This document shows, piece after piece, positions 50,401 through 58,813 of a DNA stretch of 64,000 nt. Position 1 is the stretch's first letter; the number at the start of each line of letters is the position of its first letter. Location: NCBI RefSeq assembly GCF_013363755.1, contig NZ_CP054840.1:448001-512000 (forward strand), in the 5' to 3' direction. Both the position numbers and the translations under genes were made by a program. Origin of the DNA: Comamonas antarctica. Lineage in GTDB: Bacteria; Pseudomonadota; Gammaproteobacteria; Burkholderiales; Burkholderiaceae_C. The notes beneath the pieces were generated by a model. The model had not been told where the DNA came from. It did no database searches and was given only the letters and a program-made list of their open reading frames with translations.

Positions 50401-50455
50401 CGTTCGCCCTGAGCCTGTCGAAGGGCCCCCGAGCACCCTGAGCCTGTCGAAGGGC
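50401..50455. repeat. Two dispersed repeats (CGTTCGCCCTGAGCCTGTCGAAGGGC type)
   Basis: A full copy at 50401-50426 (CGTTCGCCCTGAG, then CCTGTCGAAGGGC) and a truncated one at 50436-50455 (CCCTGAGCCTGTCGAAGGGC). Both are in the same orientation and match 13319 and, less well, 52944. Confidence 0.85.
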
Positions 50456-50463
50456 CTGAGCCA

Positions 50464-50505
50464 GTCTAGGCGACCCCGTCTAGGCGACCCCGTCTAGGCC
50501 ACCCC
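50464..50505. repeat. Three 14-bp tandem repeats
   Basis: GTCTAGGCGACCCC twice, then GTCTAGGCCACCCC with one change. GTCGAAGG follows at once, as if the array had grown inside or next to a dispersed repeat. Confidence 0.85.
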
Positions 50506-50661
50506 GTCGAAGGATGGACGGCCAGTCCTCCCGCAGCCACTGCTGTTCATAACGCAGGCTCTACGTCAATGGTTTGGCACACCGCGGAATTGATCGCGGC
50601 AATAGCCAATACTGCGTCCATGCGCTGGCCGGGACAAGGCTGGACAAATTAAAATACCCGC

Positions 50662-51585
50662 ATGTTGAAGCAACGCACCCTCAAGACATTGACCCGTGCC
50701 GTGGGCGTGGGCCTGCACAGCGGCCAGCGCGTGGAGCTGACGCTGCGTCCGGCGCCGGTCGACACGGGCATTGTGTTCCGGCGCGTTGACCTGCCCGAAC
50801 CCGTCGATATCCCGATCTCGGCCTATGCGATCACCGACACGCGCATGGCCTCGACCATTGGCGTCGGCGGCGCCAAGGTGCATACCATCGAGCATCTGAT
50901 GTCGGCCATCGCCGGCCTCGGGCTCGACAACCTGTATATCGACATCACCGCCGAAGAGGTGCCCATCCTCGACGGCTCCTCGTCGTCTTTCGTGTTCCTG
51001 CTGCAGAGCGCGGGCATCGAACTGCAGAACGCACCCAAGCGCTTCATCCGCGTCAAGCGTCCGGTCGAGGTGCGCGAGGGCGAAGGCAAGAATCTCAAGT
51101 GGGCGCGCTTCGATCCCTACCATGGCTTCAAGCTGCGCTTCGAGATCGACTTTGCCCATCCCGCGGTCGATTCCACGGGCCAGTGCGTCGAGTTCGACCT
51201 GGGCGAAGGCAACTACGTGCGCGACATCGCGCGTGCGCGCACCTTCGGCTTCACCAAGGATGTCGAGATGCTGCGCACCAGCGGCCTGGCGCTGGGCGGC
51301 GGCCTGGACAATGCCATCGTCATGGACGACTACAAGGTACTCAACAGCGACGGCCTGCGCTACGACGACGAGTTTGCCAAGCACAAGATTCTCGATGCCA
51401 TTGGCGACCTGTTCGTCATCGGCAAGCCCTTGCTTGCCGCCTACAGCGCCTTCCGCTCGGGCCATGGCATGAACAACCAGCTGCTGCGCGCGCTGCTGGA
51501 GCAGCCCGATGCCTGGGAGATCGTGACCTTCGAGAACGAGCGCCAGGCACCCAAGGGCTTTGCCCAGACGGTGCACGCCTGGTGA
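50662..51585 (+). CDS. lpxC: UDP-3-O-acyl-N-acetylglucosamine deacetylase LpxC
   Basis: A 307-residue cytoplasmic zinc deacetylase, the committed step of lipid A synthesis. Zinc ligands are the His in [19 protein letters not shown] (near residue 78) and the His/Asp in [12 protein letters not shown]. The active-site Glu is in the same first motif, and [12 protein letters not shown] matches the family. The length fits E. coli LpxC (305). It lies downstream of ftsZ, as in many Proteobacteria, but the 426-base spacer with hairpins suggests its own promoter. Confidence 0.96.
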   Translation: MLKQRTLKTLTRAVGVGLHSGQRVELTLRPAPVDTGIVFRRVDLPEPVDIPISAYAITDTRMASTIGVGGAKVHTIEHLMSAIAGLGLDNLYIDITAEEVPILDGSSSSFVFLLQSAGIELQNAPKRFIRVKRPVEVREGEGKNLKWARFDPYHGFKLRFEIDFAHPAVDSTGQCVEFDLGEGNYVRDIARARTFGFTKDVEMLRTSGLALGGGLDNAIVMDDYKVLNSDGLRYDDEFAKHKILDAIGDLFVIGKPLLAAYSAFRSGHGMNNQLLRALLEQPDAWEIVTFENERQAPKGFAQTVHAW

Positions 51586-51595
51586 GCACGCTGGC

Positions 51596-51772
51596 ATGCT
51601 GATCTTCCGCGCCCTGGTGGGCTTCCTGTTGGTCGCTTCGTTGCTGTGCTTCGCGTTCTATCTCGGCACCGGCCAGCCCGGCTACAAGCGCTGGGGCTTG
51701 CTGATCCTCAAATGGATGGTCATTGCCGCACTGGCGTTCTTTGCCGTCCTGCTGTTGGGACGGATCGCCTGA
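51596..51772 (+). CDS. Small membrane protein downstream of lpxC
   Basis: A 58-residue protein with two predicted helices (FRALVGFLLVASLLCFAFYLG and LKWMVIAALAFFAVLLLGRI) and a short charged loop (PGYKRWG). It starts 10 bases after the lpxC stop, which suggests co-transcription. I do not recognise a family with a known function. The ATG at 51596 was chosen over 51560, which lies inside lpxC. Confidence 0.7.
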   Translation: MLIFRALVGFLLVASLLCFAFYLGTGQPGYKRWGLLILKWMVIAALAFFAVLLLGRIA

Positions 51773-51963
51773 TTGCCGCCGTCGGGCAGCGTCGATACGT
51801 TTCCATTTGGATACATTTGCGCGCCATTATGTGTGTCGATTCGCTGCTCCTGTGAAGGAGCGCAAGCCTTGCGCAAAACTTGTGTAAAGCGGTCGTCTCC
51901 GACCTGCAAACCGCTCGTGGATGGGTCATCATGCAGTCGAACCAACCACTGCAAGGGGATGAC

Positions 51964-52395
51964 ATGACACTTCAAAAATCAATCCAAACCGGCATCTGGG
52001 CGGTAGCAGCAGGCATGGCACTGACGGCTTTCGCGCCGCTGGCTTCGGCCCAGCCCCGGCCCGCCGATTCCTACCGCGACGGCCCGGGTGCGCACCAGCC
52101 TGCCCCGCCGCCGCCGCACCAGCCAGCGGCCCGCCCCGGCAAGGGCCCGCAGCACCCGCCAGGCCCGCCCGCGCACGCCCAGGGCCATGGCCCGCGCGGC
52201 GCCGGCCCCGACCACAACCTGTACCGTGGTGGCAAGCTGCCCCCGCATTACCGTACCAAGCACTATGTGGTCGATGACTGGCGCGGCCACCACCTGCAGC
52301 GCCCGGGACGCGGCCAGCAGTGGGTGCAGGTCGGTTCCGACTACCTGCTGGTAGCCGTCGCCACCGGCCTGATTGCCCAGGTCATCACGCATTGA
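51964..52395 (+). CDS. RcnB-family periplasmic protein, first copy
   Basis: A 143-residue secreted protein with signal peptide (about residues 1-29, ending LASAQ), a Pro/His-rich middle and the RcnB-type C-terminus (LPPHYRTKHYVVDDWRGHHL, WVQVGSDYLLVAVATGLIAQVI). E. coli RcnB is a periplasmic protein linked to nickel and cobalt balance. Here metal specificity is not known. The ATG at 51964 gives a good signal peptide. It stands in tandem with a paralogue 44 bases downstream. No rcnA-type efflux gene is nearby. Confidence 0.85.
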   Translation: MTLQKSIQTGIWAVAAGMALTAFAPLASAQPRPADSYRDGPGAHQPAPPPPHQPAARPGKGPQHPPGPPAHAQGHGPRGAGPDHNLYRGGKLPPHYRTKHYVVDDWRGHHLQRPGRGQQWVQVGSDYLLVAVATGLIAQVITH

Positions 52396-52439
52396 TCACG
52401 CGCTGCCGCAAGGCAGCGCCTCTCCTGAAAGGAAACACC

Positions 52440-52850
52440 ATGACCCGCTGGACCACCTCCGCAGTTGCCACCGCTGTCGCACTGACACTGGGCCTGAGCG
52501 CTACGCTGGCCCAAGCCCAGCCCGACCATCGCCGCGGCCCTCCCGGCCATTCGCAAGGCCATGGCCACGACAGGCACGGCAAGTACGACAAGCACGACCG
52601 CAAAATGCACCGCCCGGGCCCGCCGCCGCATGCGCATGGCGGCCGCCACGGCGCCGGCCCGAACCACAACTGGGTGCGCGGCTCGCGTGTTCCCGTGCAG
52701 TACCGCACCCGCCACTATGTGGTCAACGACTGGCGCGGCCACCACCTGTCGGCACCTCCGCGGGGCTACCAATGGGTGCAGAACGGCGGCGACTACCTGC
52801 TGGTGGCGATTGCCACGGGCGTGATCGCGCAGTTGATCCTGAGCCGCTGA
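52440..52850 (+). CDS. RcnB-family periplasmic protein, second copy
   Basis: A 136-residue paralogue of the preceding gene. The signal peptide ends near LAQAQ (residue 26). The middle is strongly His-rich (GHSQGHGHDRHGKYDKHDRK), which could bind metal, and the C-terminus (VPVQYRTRHYVVNDWRGHHL, YLLVAIATGVIAQLIL) matches copy one closely. It begins 44 bases after the first and behind GAAAGG. A terminator follows, so the pair forms one short operon. Confidence 0.85.
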   Translation: MTRWTTSAVATAVALTLGLSATLAQAQPDHRRGPPGHSQGHGHDRHGKYDKHDRKMHRPGPPPHAHGGRHGAGPNHNWVRGSRVPVQYRTRHYVVNDWRGHHLSAPPRGYQWVQNGGDYLLVAIATGVIAQLILSR

Positions 52851-52875
52851 TCACTGGGCCTGGACCGGCCTTTGG

Positions 52876-52908
52876 AAACCCGTCCCGCCTTGCGTGGGGC
52901 GGGTTTTT
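52876..52908 (+). terminator. Intrinsic terminator after the RcnB pair
   Basis: An 11-bp stem, AAACCCGTCCC / GGGGCGGGTTT (one T-G pair), with a 9-base loop and a short T-run. Confidence 0.88.
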
Positions 52909-52943
52909 GCATTGTCGCGCAATGGCCGCGGCGGCTGGTTCGA

Positions 52944-52969
52944 CCGTTCGCCCTGAGCGCATCGAAGGG
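52944..52969. repeat. Diverged dispersed repeat (GAGCGCATCGAAGGG)
   Basis: CCGTTCGCCCTGAGC followed by GCATCGAAGGG, a variant of the 50401 copy. It lies between the RcnB terminator and the convergent ruvC. Confidence 0.7.
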
Positions 52970-53018
52970 TGGACCGCCTGCCTCGAGATCGTCGATGGAT
53001 CGTGCAGAATGCGCGCCC

Positions 53019-53567
53019 TCAGTACGACCGTCCCGCCTTGTACATCGCATGCTGGCGGCGCTGCAGCGGCGCGACCTCGGCAATGCGCGCCATGGCCGCG
53101 CCCACATGCGCGTGCGTGATGGCGATGCCCAGCGCATCGGCCGCATCGGGGCCAGGCAGGCCCGGCAGCTGCAGCATGCGCTGCACCATGGCCTGGATCT
53201 GGTCCTTGCCCGCGCGGCCGTGGCCGGCCACGGCCTTCTTCATCTGCAAGGCCGTGTATTCGGCCACGGGCAGCAGGCTGGTGACGAGCGCCGCCAGCGC
53301 CGCGCCGCGGGCCTGGCCCAGCAGCAGCGTGGATTGGGGGTTGGTGTTGACGAAGACGATTTCCACCGCCGAGCTGTCGGGCTGGTAGCGCTGCGCGACT
53401 TCGGTGATGCCGTCGAACAGCAGCTTGAGCCGGCCGGGCAGGTCGCCGCGGTCGAGCGCCGTCGTGCGGATGGTGCCGCTGGCCACATAGCTCAGGCGGT
53501 GGCCGTCCACGTCGACGACGCCAAAGCCCGTGGTCTGCAGGCCGGGGTCAATGCCAAGAATGCGCAT
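53019..53567 (-). CDS. ruvC: Holliday junction resolvase RuvC
   Basis: A 182-residue endonuclease that cuts four-way DNA junctions with RuvAB. The catalytic acids are Asp7 (RILGIDPGL), the Glu in AVEIVFVN, and the Asp pair region [15 protein letters not shown]. The C-terminal tail is short and basic. It is the last gene of a minus-strand group, 10 bases after mtgA. ruvA and ruvB are not in the window. Confidence 0.95.
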   Translation of the reverse strand: MRILGIDPGLQTTGFGVVDVDGHRLSYVASGTIRTTALDRGDLPGRLKLLFDGITEVAQRYQPDSSAVEIVFVNTNPQSTLLLGQARGAALAALVTSLLPVAEYTALQMKKAVAGHGRAGKDQIQAMVQRMLQLPGLPGPDAADALGIAITHAHVGAAMARIAEVAPLQRRQHAMYKAGRSY

Positions 53568-53577
53568 GCAAGAGTTC

Positions 53578-54297
53578 TTAGGGTAATGTGGTTTGGCCCA
53601 TGCGGCGCATGATCAGGCGCGCGCGCTGGGCCAGGTAACGCGATTCGGGCTGCAGCGCAAAGCGCTTGGGCTTGGGCAGCATGACGGCCAGGCGCGCGGC
53701 TTCGGCGGGGCTCAGGCGCGCGGCGGGCTTGCCGAAATAGTAGCCGGCCGCGGCCTCGGCGCCAAAGACGCCCGGGCCCCACTCGACATGGTTGAGGTAG
53801 ATCTCGAGGATGCGCTGCTTGGTGAGAAACAGCTCCAGCAGCTTCGCCAGCACCAGCTCCTGGCCCTTGCGCGTGAACTGGCGCTCGCCCGACAGCAGCA
53901 GGTTCTTGGCGAGCTGCTGGGTGATGGTCGAGCCGCCATAGATTCTTGCGGGCGCGCGACCCGCTGCCTGGGCGCGCGCCTCGGCGCGCTGGTTGCGCTC
54001 CCAGGCCTTCTCGATCGCATCCCACTCGACACCGCCATGGTCGACGAAGCCGTCGTCCTCGGCGGCCACCACGGCGCGCTTGAGATGGTCGGAGATCTGC
54101 GCGTACGGCACCCACTGGTGGCGCCACTGGCGCAGCTTGCCTTCCCCCAGCAGCTGCCAGGCTTCGGAGCGCTGGACCGTGGTCGACGCCGGGTCGAGCA
54201 CCGCCATGGCCGCGATGCGGCCGACGAAGAACAGCTCCAGCAGCAGCGCGCCGCACAGCAGCAATGCCAGCCAGCGCCAGACCGGATGCATGCTCAT
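53578..54297 (-). CDS. mtgA: Monofunctional peptidoglycan glycosyltransferase MtgA
   Basis: A 239-residue inner-membrane GT51 enzyme that polymerises lipid II into glycan strands. One N-terminal helix (about residues 8-30) is followed by the catalytic domain with the two GT51 motifs: [18 protein letters not shown], containing the catalytic Glu, and [20 protein letters not shown], then [23 protein letters not shown]. The ATG at 54297 overlaps the aroE stop by four bases. The longer frame upstream lies inside aroE and is unrelated. Confidence 0.94.
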   Translation of the reverse strand: MSMHPVWRWLALLLCGALLLELFFVGRIAAMAVLDPASTTVQRSEAWQLLGEGKLRQWRHQWVPYAQISDHLKRAVVAAEDDGFVDHGGVEWDAIEKAWERNQRAEARAQAAGRAPARIYGGSTITQQLAKNLLLSGERQFTRKGQELVLAKLLELFLTKQRILEIYLNHVEWGPGVFGAEAAAGYYFGKPAARLSPAEAARLAVMLPKPKRFALQPESRYLAQRARLIMRRMGQTTLP

Positions 54298-55133
54298 GCC
54301 GCGAGCAGCGTGCGCAGCTCGGCCAGCACCGGTGCGCCCTCGGGGCGCACGCCGCGCCACAGCGCAAATGCTTCGGCCGCCTGCTCGACCAGCATGCCCA
54401 GGCCGTCGCGCCCGCGCGCGCCATGGGCTGCGGCCCAGTCGAGAAAACCCTGGGCCGCGGGGCCGTACATCATGTCGTAGGCCAGACAGCCCGAGCGCAG
54501 CACGCTCGCCGGCACGGGCACTTCGGCGCCGCCCAGGCTGCTGGCCGAGGCATTTATCACCAGGTCGAAATCGCCCGCGACATCGAGGCCCTGGGCCTGC
54601 AGCGCGACGCCATGGCGCGCGGCGAGCGGCGCATGGCGCGCCACCAGTGCCCGGGCCTTGTCCACGGTGCGGTTGACGACCACGATGCGCCGCGGCTGTT
54701 GCGCAAGAAGCGGGCCGAGCGCGCCCGCCGATGCGCCGCCCGCGCCGATCAGCAGCAGGTCGCTTCCCGCAATGGCGACGCCGGCGTTGCGCGTGATGTC
54801 GGCCACCAGGCCCAGGCCGTCGGTGTTGTCGGCCGCGATGCGGCCTTCGGCCAGCACCAGCGTGTTGGCCGCGCCCGCGAGCTGTACGCGCTCGCTGCAT
54901 TGGTCGGCCAGTTCGGCCGCCTGCAGCTTGAAGGGCACGGTGACATTGCAGCCGCGCCCGCCGGCCGCGGCAAATGCGCGCACCGCGGCGGGAAAGCCGT
55001 CCAGCGCCACGAGTTCACGGGTGTAGTGCAGGGACTGCGCGGTCAGTTCGGCAAAGCGGGCGTGGATCCAGGGCGAGCGGCTGTGCTCGACCGGGTGGCC
55101 CATGACGCAGTAGAGATCGGCGGTGGATGGCAT
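54294..55133 (-). CDS. aroE: Shikimate dehydrogenase
   Basis: A 279-residue cytoplasmic NADPH enzyme that reduces 3-dehydroshikimate. The substrate-side motifs are VEHSRSPWIHARF, NVTVPFK with the catalytic Lys, and NTDGLGLV. The NADP loop is LLIGAGGASAGALGPLL. It is a second aromatic-pathway gene in this window besides aroG, but not in the same operon. It lies 36 bases after the TonB-like gene and overlaps mtgA. Confidence 0.95.
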   Translation of the reverse strand: MPSTADLYCVMGHPVEHSRSPWIHARFAELTAQSLHYTRELVALDGFPAAVRAFAAAGGRGCNVTVPFKLQAAELADQCSERVQLAGAANTLVLAEGRIAADNTDGLGLVADITRNAGVAIAGSDLLLIGAGGASAGALGPLLAQQPRRIVVVNRTVDKARALVARHAPLAARHGVALQAQGLDVAGDFDLVINASASSLGGAEVPVPASVLRSGCLAYDMMYGPAAQGFLDWAAAHGARGRDGLGMLVEQAAEAFALWRGVRPEGAPVLAELRTLLAA

Positions 55134-55169
55134 GTCGGTTGGGAAAAAAACAGTGGCGCAATGCCGGGA

Positions 55170-56030
55170 TCAGCGCACGTCGGTCTCGAGCGTCTGCTCG
55201 CGCGTGAACTTGAAGCGCGAGACCACGGCGATCTGGTCGGCCTTGGCGCGCATGGCGGGGCCGAAGTGGCCAAACGGGCCCGCGGCGCGCGCAATGGCCG
55301 CGGCGCGGCTGTCCAGCAGTGCGTTGCCCGAACCCTGCACGACCTCGGTGCCCAGTACCTGGCCGTCGTGGTTGACGGTGACGATCATGGTCAGCTCGCC
55401 ATACAGCTTGCGCCCCGCCTGCTCGGGAAAGTTCTGCGTGCCCTTGTCCTCGACCTTGCGGCGCAGCGCGTCGTAGTAGACCGCATAGACCTCTTCGCGC
55501 GTGGCCGGGCTGATATAGCGCTTCTTGGGCCGCGCATTCTCCTCGTTGATGCGCTTTTCGATCTCGGCCAGCAGCTTGACCAGTTGCAGCCGGCGCTCCT
55601 GCTCGTTGATCTGCTGCGGCGTGGGCGCGGTCTCGCGCGGATCGAGCGGCGCCATGCTGGCCACGCGCTGGCGCAGTTGCGTCAGCATCACGGCCTGCTG
55701 CTGCTGCATTTCATCGAGCTTGCGCTGGGCTTCCTCGAAGTCGTCGCCGATCGCAGTCAGCGCGGAGTAGGGCAGCGGGCTGGTCGCGCGGCCCGCGGCC
55801 GCGTCGCCGCCGCCCGCCAGCGCGGCCTGGGCAATGGCCTGGGCCTTGTCGGGGCGCTCCTGCGATTTGGCGTTGACCAGGATGACTTCGAGCGGTGTGT
55901 CCTGGAACACCCGGTTGAAAGCCTGCGGCTGGACGAAACGCACCGTGAGCACCGCCGCATGCAGCGCCAGCGACAGACCGAGCGCGATCTGCAAGGTAGT
56001 CAGGGAGCGGAGCGCGGCGGGGAGTTTCAC
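55170..56030 (-). CDS. TonB-like energy-transducer family protein
   Basis: A 286-residue protein with one N-terminal helix (about residues 13-32), a long charged region with a Gln-rich coiled-coil stretch (AQRKLDEMQQQQAVMLTQLRQR) and a TonB-type C-terminal domain (YISPATREEVYAVYYDALRRKVEDKG, GELTMIVTVNHDGQVLGTEVV). It would span the periplasm from the inner membrane. No exbB, exbD or outer-membrane receptor lies nearby, so its partner is unknown. The ATG overlaps the ribonuclease stop by four bases. Confidence 0.85.
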   Translation of the reverse strand: MKLPAALRSLTTLQIALGLSLALHAAVLTVRFVQPQAFNRVFQDTPLEVILVNAKSQERPDKAQAIAQAALAGGGDAAAGRATSPLPYSALTAIGDDFEEAQRKLDEMQQQQAVMLTQLRQRVASMAPLDPRETAPTPQQINEQERRLQLVKLLAEIEKRINEENARPKKRYISPATREEVYAVYYDALRRKVEDKGTQNFPEQAGRKLYGELTMIVTVNHDGQVLGTEVVQGSGNALLDSRAAAIARAAGPFGHFGPAMRAKADQIAVVSRFKFTREQTLETDVR

Positions 56031-58108
56031 GGTGCGGGTGGCGTGGTGGTGTCGGTCTCGTTCATGTCGACGGCAATGGCGATCGGGCCGGCAACGGCGT
56101 CGTCCTCATCCTCCGCGACCTCCTCCTCGGCGCCGGCTCCCGCGGCCCCGGCCGAGGCTTCAGGGCTGTCGAGGCGTTCGATCAGCGTGCCGTTGACGTC
56201 CAGCGTGATCTCGTCGATCTCGCCCAGGCGCACCTTGATGCGCGCGCCGCGCGGCAGGCCCTGCGCGCCCAGCACCGGCAGCACCAGCGGCAGGGTTTCG
56301 GCGCGCACCAGGAAGCTGCCGCCCGGGCCTTCCTTGATGACGCTGGCCTCGATCTCGGTGATGGCGTTCTGCTGCAGGTACTTGAGCGTCCAGAAGCGCT
56401 CCATGCCGGCCTGGTAGCCGTTGTAGGCGCTGTAGGCGGTGTCGAAGCTGCTGATGATGGCAAACAGGTCGGCGTCCTTGGGCTTGAACGGCGCGGCCAG
56501 CGCCGCGGTCTTGCCGTGGCGCACGCAGGCGATGATCTGCCACTGGTTGACCAGGTCGACATAGCGGCGCAGCGGCGAGGTCGCCCAGGCATAGCTCTTG
56601 ACGCCGATGCCGGCGTGCGGCAGCGCCTTGGTGCCCATGCGCACCTTGACGCCGGGCGCCAGGCTGGCCTGGCTGCGGTAGATGCCGGGCACGCCGTGCT
56701 CGGCCAGCAGGTTGCCCCAGGTGCTGTTGGCGACGATCGCGGCCTCGGCGACGATCAGGTCCAGCGGCGCGCCGCGCTTGCGCGTGGTGATCTGCACCTG
56801 CTCGTGGCCCGTGGGTTCGCCGCCGGCGCTGTTGGCCAGGCGGAAGTTGTAGTCCGGGCGGTTGAAGGTTTCGGGCTTGCCGCGCACCACTTCGCGCTGC
56901 GCCTTGAGGTGCTTTGCCAGGCGGTGCAGGAAGCTGAACTCGCTGCGCTTTTCCTGCAGCGCGGCGGGCGTGCCTTCGACTTCGAGCGCGGGATCTGCCA
57001 GCCATTCCTCGGTCACGATGTGGTCGAGCCTGTCGTGGCGGAAGTTGATCTGCACCGGCACGCGCTCCAGGCGCGTCTCGCTGGCGATGAATTCCAGCGT
57101 CTCTTCATTGATCTGCACGTACAGCGAGACGGCGGGATTGGCGCGGCCTTCGTCGAGCGTGTAGACCTGCACCACCTCGTCGGGCAGCATGGTGATCTTG
57201 TAGCCCGGCATGTAGACCGTCGACAGGCGGTTGCGGCCCAGCTGGTCGAGCGGCGTGCCGGGCACGATGGCCAGGCCCGGCGCGGCAATGTGCACGCCCA
57301 GCGTCACGACGCCCGTGCCCAGGCCCTGCACCGACAGCGCATCGTCGATTTCGGTGGTCTGCGAATCGTCGATCGAGTAGGCCTGGACATTGGCCAGCGG
57401 CAACTCCTGCGGCGGCTGCGGCGCGGCCAGCGCGGGAAAGCCCGTGCCCTTGGGGAAGTTGTCGAACAGAAAGCGCTTCCAGTGGAACTCGTAGGCCGAG
57501 TCGATGGCGCCGGCGCGCTGCAGCAGGTCGAGCGGCGCAAGGTGCGTGGCGCGGCTGGCCTCGACCACGGCCTTGTATTCGGGCGCGTTCTTGTCGGGGC
57601 GGAACAGGATCTTGTAGAGCTGCTCGCGCACCGGCGCCGGGCATTCGCCGCGGCCCAGCTGCGCGGCCCATTCGTCGATCTGCGCCAGCACCAGCTTCTT
57701 CTTTTCGATCGCTGCGAGTGCCTGCTGCAGGATCTCGGCCGAGGCCTTGCGGAAACGGCCCTTGCCGGCGCGGCGGAAGTAGTGCGGCGCGTCGTACAGG
57801 GCCAGCAGCGTGCCGGCTTGCTGGGCCAGCGTGGCGTTTTCCGAGAAATAGTCGCGTGCGAGTTCGGCAAAGCCGAATTCTTCCTCGGGCGCGAATTCCC
57901 AGGCCAGGTCCAGCTCGATGCCTTCGGCCTGGGCCTGCGCCTGGGCCATGAATTCGGCCGGCGCCGGCTTCTCGAACTTGATCAGGATGTGGGCAGTCTT
58001 GACCTTGACCCGCTTGCCGGTATCGAGTTCGATCTGGGCGGAGCTGTCGGTTTCGGACAGGATGCGGCCGGCGAGGAATTTGCCGGCTTCTTCAAACAAT
58101 GCGTGCAT
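56027..58108 (-). CDS. RNB-domain exoribonuclease (RNase II/R-like)
   Basis: A 693-residue cytoplasmic 3'-5' exoribonuclease. The catalytic acid cluster is in SIDDSQTTEIDDALS (near residue 250). Family marks further on are HIAAPGLAI and SYAWATSPLRRYVDLVNQWQI. The N-terminal domain lacks an obvious cold-shock fold. The C-terminus has a short S1-like part, then an acidic Ala/Glu tail (about 45 residues) unlike RNase R. It is not assigned to rnb or rnr for that reason. The frame is open further upstream, but the ATG at 58108 is the first fitting start. It heads the operon RNB-tonB-aroE-mtgA-ruvC. Confidence 0.88.
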   Translation of the reverse strand: MHALFEEAGKFLAGRILSETDSSAQIELDTGKRVKVKTAHILIKFEKPAPAEFMAQAQAQAEGIELDLAWEFAPEEEFGFAELARDYFSENATLAQQAGTLLALYDAPHYFRRAGKGRFRKASAEILQQALAAIEKKKLVLAQIDEWAAQLGRGECPAPVREQLYKILFRPDKNAPEYKAVVEASRATHLAPLDLLQRAGAIDSAYEFHWKRFLFDNFPKGTGFPALAAPQPPQELPLANVQAYSIDDSQTTEIDDALSVQGLGTGVVTLGVHIAAPGLAIVPGTPLDQLGRNRLSTVYMPGYKITMLPDEVVQVYTLDEGRANPAVSLYVQINEETLEFIASETRLERVPVQINFRHDRLDHIVTEEWLADPALEVEGTPAALQEKRSEFSFLHRLAKHLKAQREVVRGKPETFNRPDYNFRLANSAGGEPTGHEQVQITTRKRGAPLDLIVAEAAIVANSTWGNLLAEHGVPGIYRSQASLAPGVKVRMGTKALPHAGIGVKSYAWATSPLRRYVDLVNQWQIIACVRHGKTAALAAPFKPKDADLFAIISSFDTAYSAYNGYQAGMERFWTLKYLQQNAITEIEASVIKEGPGGSFLVRAETLPLVLPVLGAQGLPRGARIKVRLGEIDEITLDVNGTLIERLDSPEASAGAAGAGAEEEVAEDEDDAVAGPIAIAVDMNETDTTTPPAP

Positions 58109-58167
58109 CGTGCAATTGTCCCATGAGGCGCGGGGTGGCTGCTGCGCATTTCCCCGCGTGCCCGCGG

Positions 58168-58752
58168 TCAGCCGAGCGCCAGAAAGCGGCCGATGCGGGG
58201 GATGTGCTGCGCAAAGTCGCTGAGCGCATGGTCGCCGCCTTCGAGCAGAGCCACCTGCGCTTGCGGGTAGCGCGCCAGCATCTCGCGCCAGTCCAGCACT
58301 TCGTCGCCCTTGGCGATGAATGCGAGTTCGGGCGCGGCCGCGGGCAATGCGTTGGTATCGAGCGCCTGCAGTTCGGCGATGTATTCCGGCTTGAAGAAGA
58401 ACTGCAGCGCGGGGTCGTGCCAGGCGGTCTGTGCGCCGATGTACTTTTCCAGGTCGCGAGCGGGAAACACCGCAGGGTTGAGCAGCACGCTGGGGCAGCG
58501 CCGCTGCTGCGCGAACCAGCTCGCGTAGAAGCCGCCCAGCGACGAGCCGATCACCGCCGTGGTCGCCTGCGGCCACGCGGCCGTGCCTGCGAGCAGCATT
58601 TCGGCGGCTGCGCGCGGCGAGGGCGGCAGCTGCGGGCACCACCAGTTCACGCCGGGGTGCTGCGCCGCGACATGCGCGGCCATCTGGCGCGCCTTGGCGG
58701 ACTGTGGCGAGGAGCGAAAACCGTGCAGATAGAGCAGATGGGTGGTGGTCAT
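58168..58752 (-). CDS. YqiA-like alpha/beta-hydrolase (esterase)
   Basis: A 194-residue cytoplasmic hydrolase. The opening LLYLHGFRSSPQSAKARQ, the nucleophile elbow IGSSLGGFYA (Ser near residue 70), the acid in KGDEVLDW and the His in GGDHALSDF make a complete triad and match the UPF0227/YqiA family, of which E. coli YqiA has esterase activity. The physiological substrate is unknown. The ATG at 58752 is divergent from rodA, with a 61-base gap. The RNB operon follows 59 bases downstream. Confidence 0.88.
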   Translation of the reverse strand: MTTTHLLYLHGFRSSPQSAKARQMAAHVAAQHPGVNWWCPQLPPSPRAAAEMLLAGTAAWPQATTAVIGSSLGGFYASWFAQQRRCPSVLLNPAVFPARDLEKYIGAQTAWHDPALQFFFKPEYIAELQALDTNALPAAAPELAFIAKGDEVLDWREMLARYPQAQVALLEGGDHALSDFAQHIPRIGRFLALG

Positions 58753-58813
58753 GGCATCAGGGGCTGGCCCGCGGCGGACGATGGAATTGCCTGGCAAAGG
58801 ATAATCCACGCCC

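Larger units (their letters stand above)
50236..50661. other. Gene-free spacer between ftsZ and lpxC: hairpins and repeats
   Basis: No gene is supported here. It begins with two hairpins: AGCCGC-TTAC-GCGGCT (50243-50258) and CCCCTTC / GAAGGGG (50260-50266 with 50280-50286), neither followed by a T-run. A GC-rich stretch follows (to about 50390), then two dispersed repeats, a 14-base tandem repeat and finally the lpxC upstream region with TAAAAT at 50650, too close to the ATG to be a safe -10. The first part resembles spacer sequences I associate with Comamonadaceae. Confidence 0.7.

Noticed and set aside
50650..50655. TAAAAT as -10 box of lpxC
   Set aside because: It ends only six bases before the lpxC ATG, which would need a leaderless mRNA, and no -35 match lies at the right distance.
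54264..56417. Open frame of 717 codons on the plus strand
   Set aside because: It spans aroE, the TonB-like gene and the end of the ribonuclease gene in antisense. All three have clear motifs on the minus strand.
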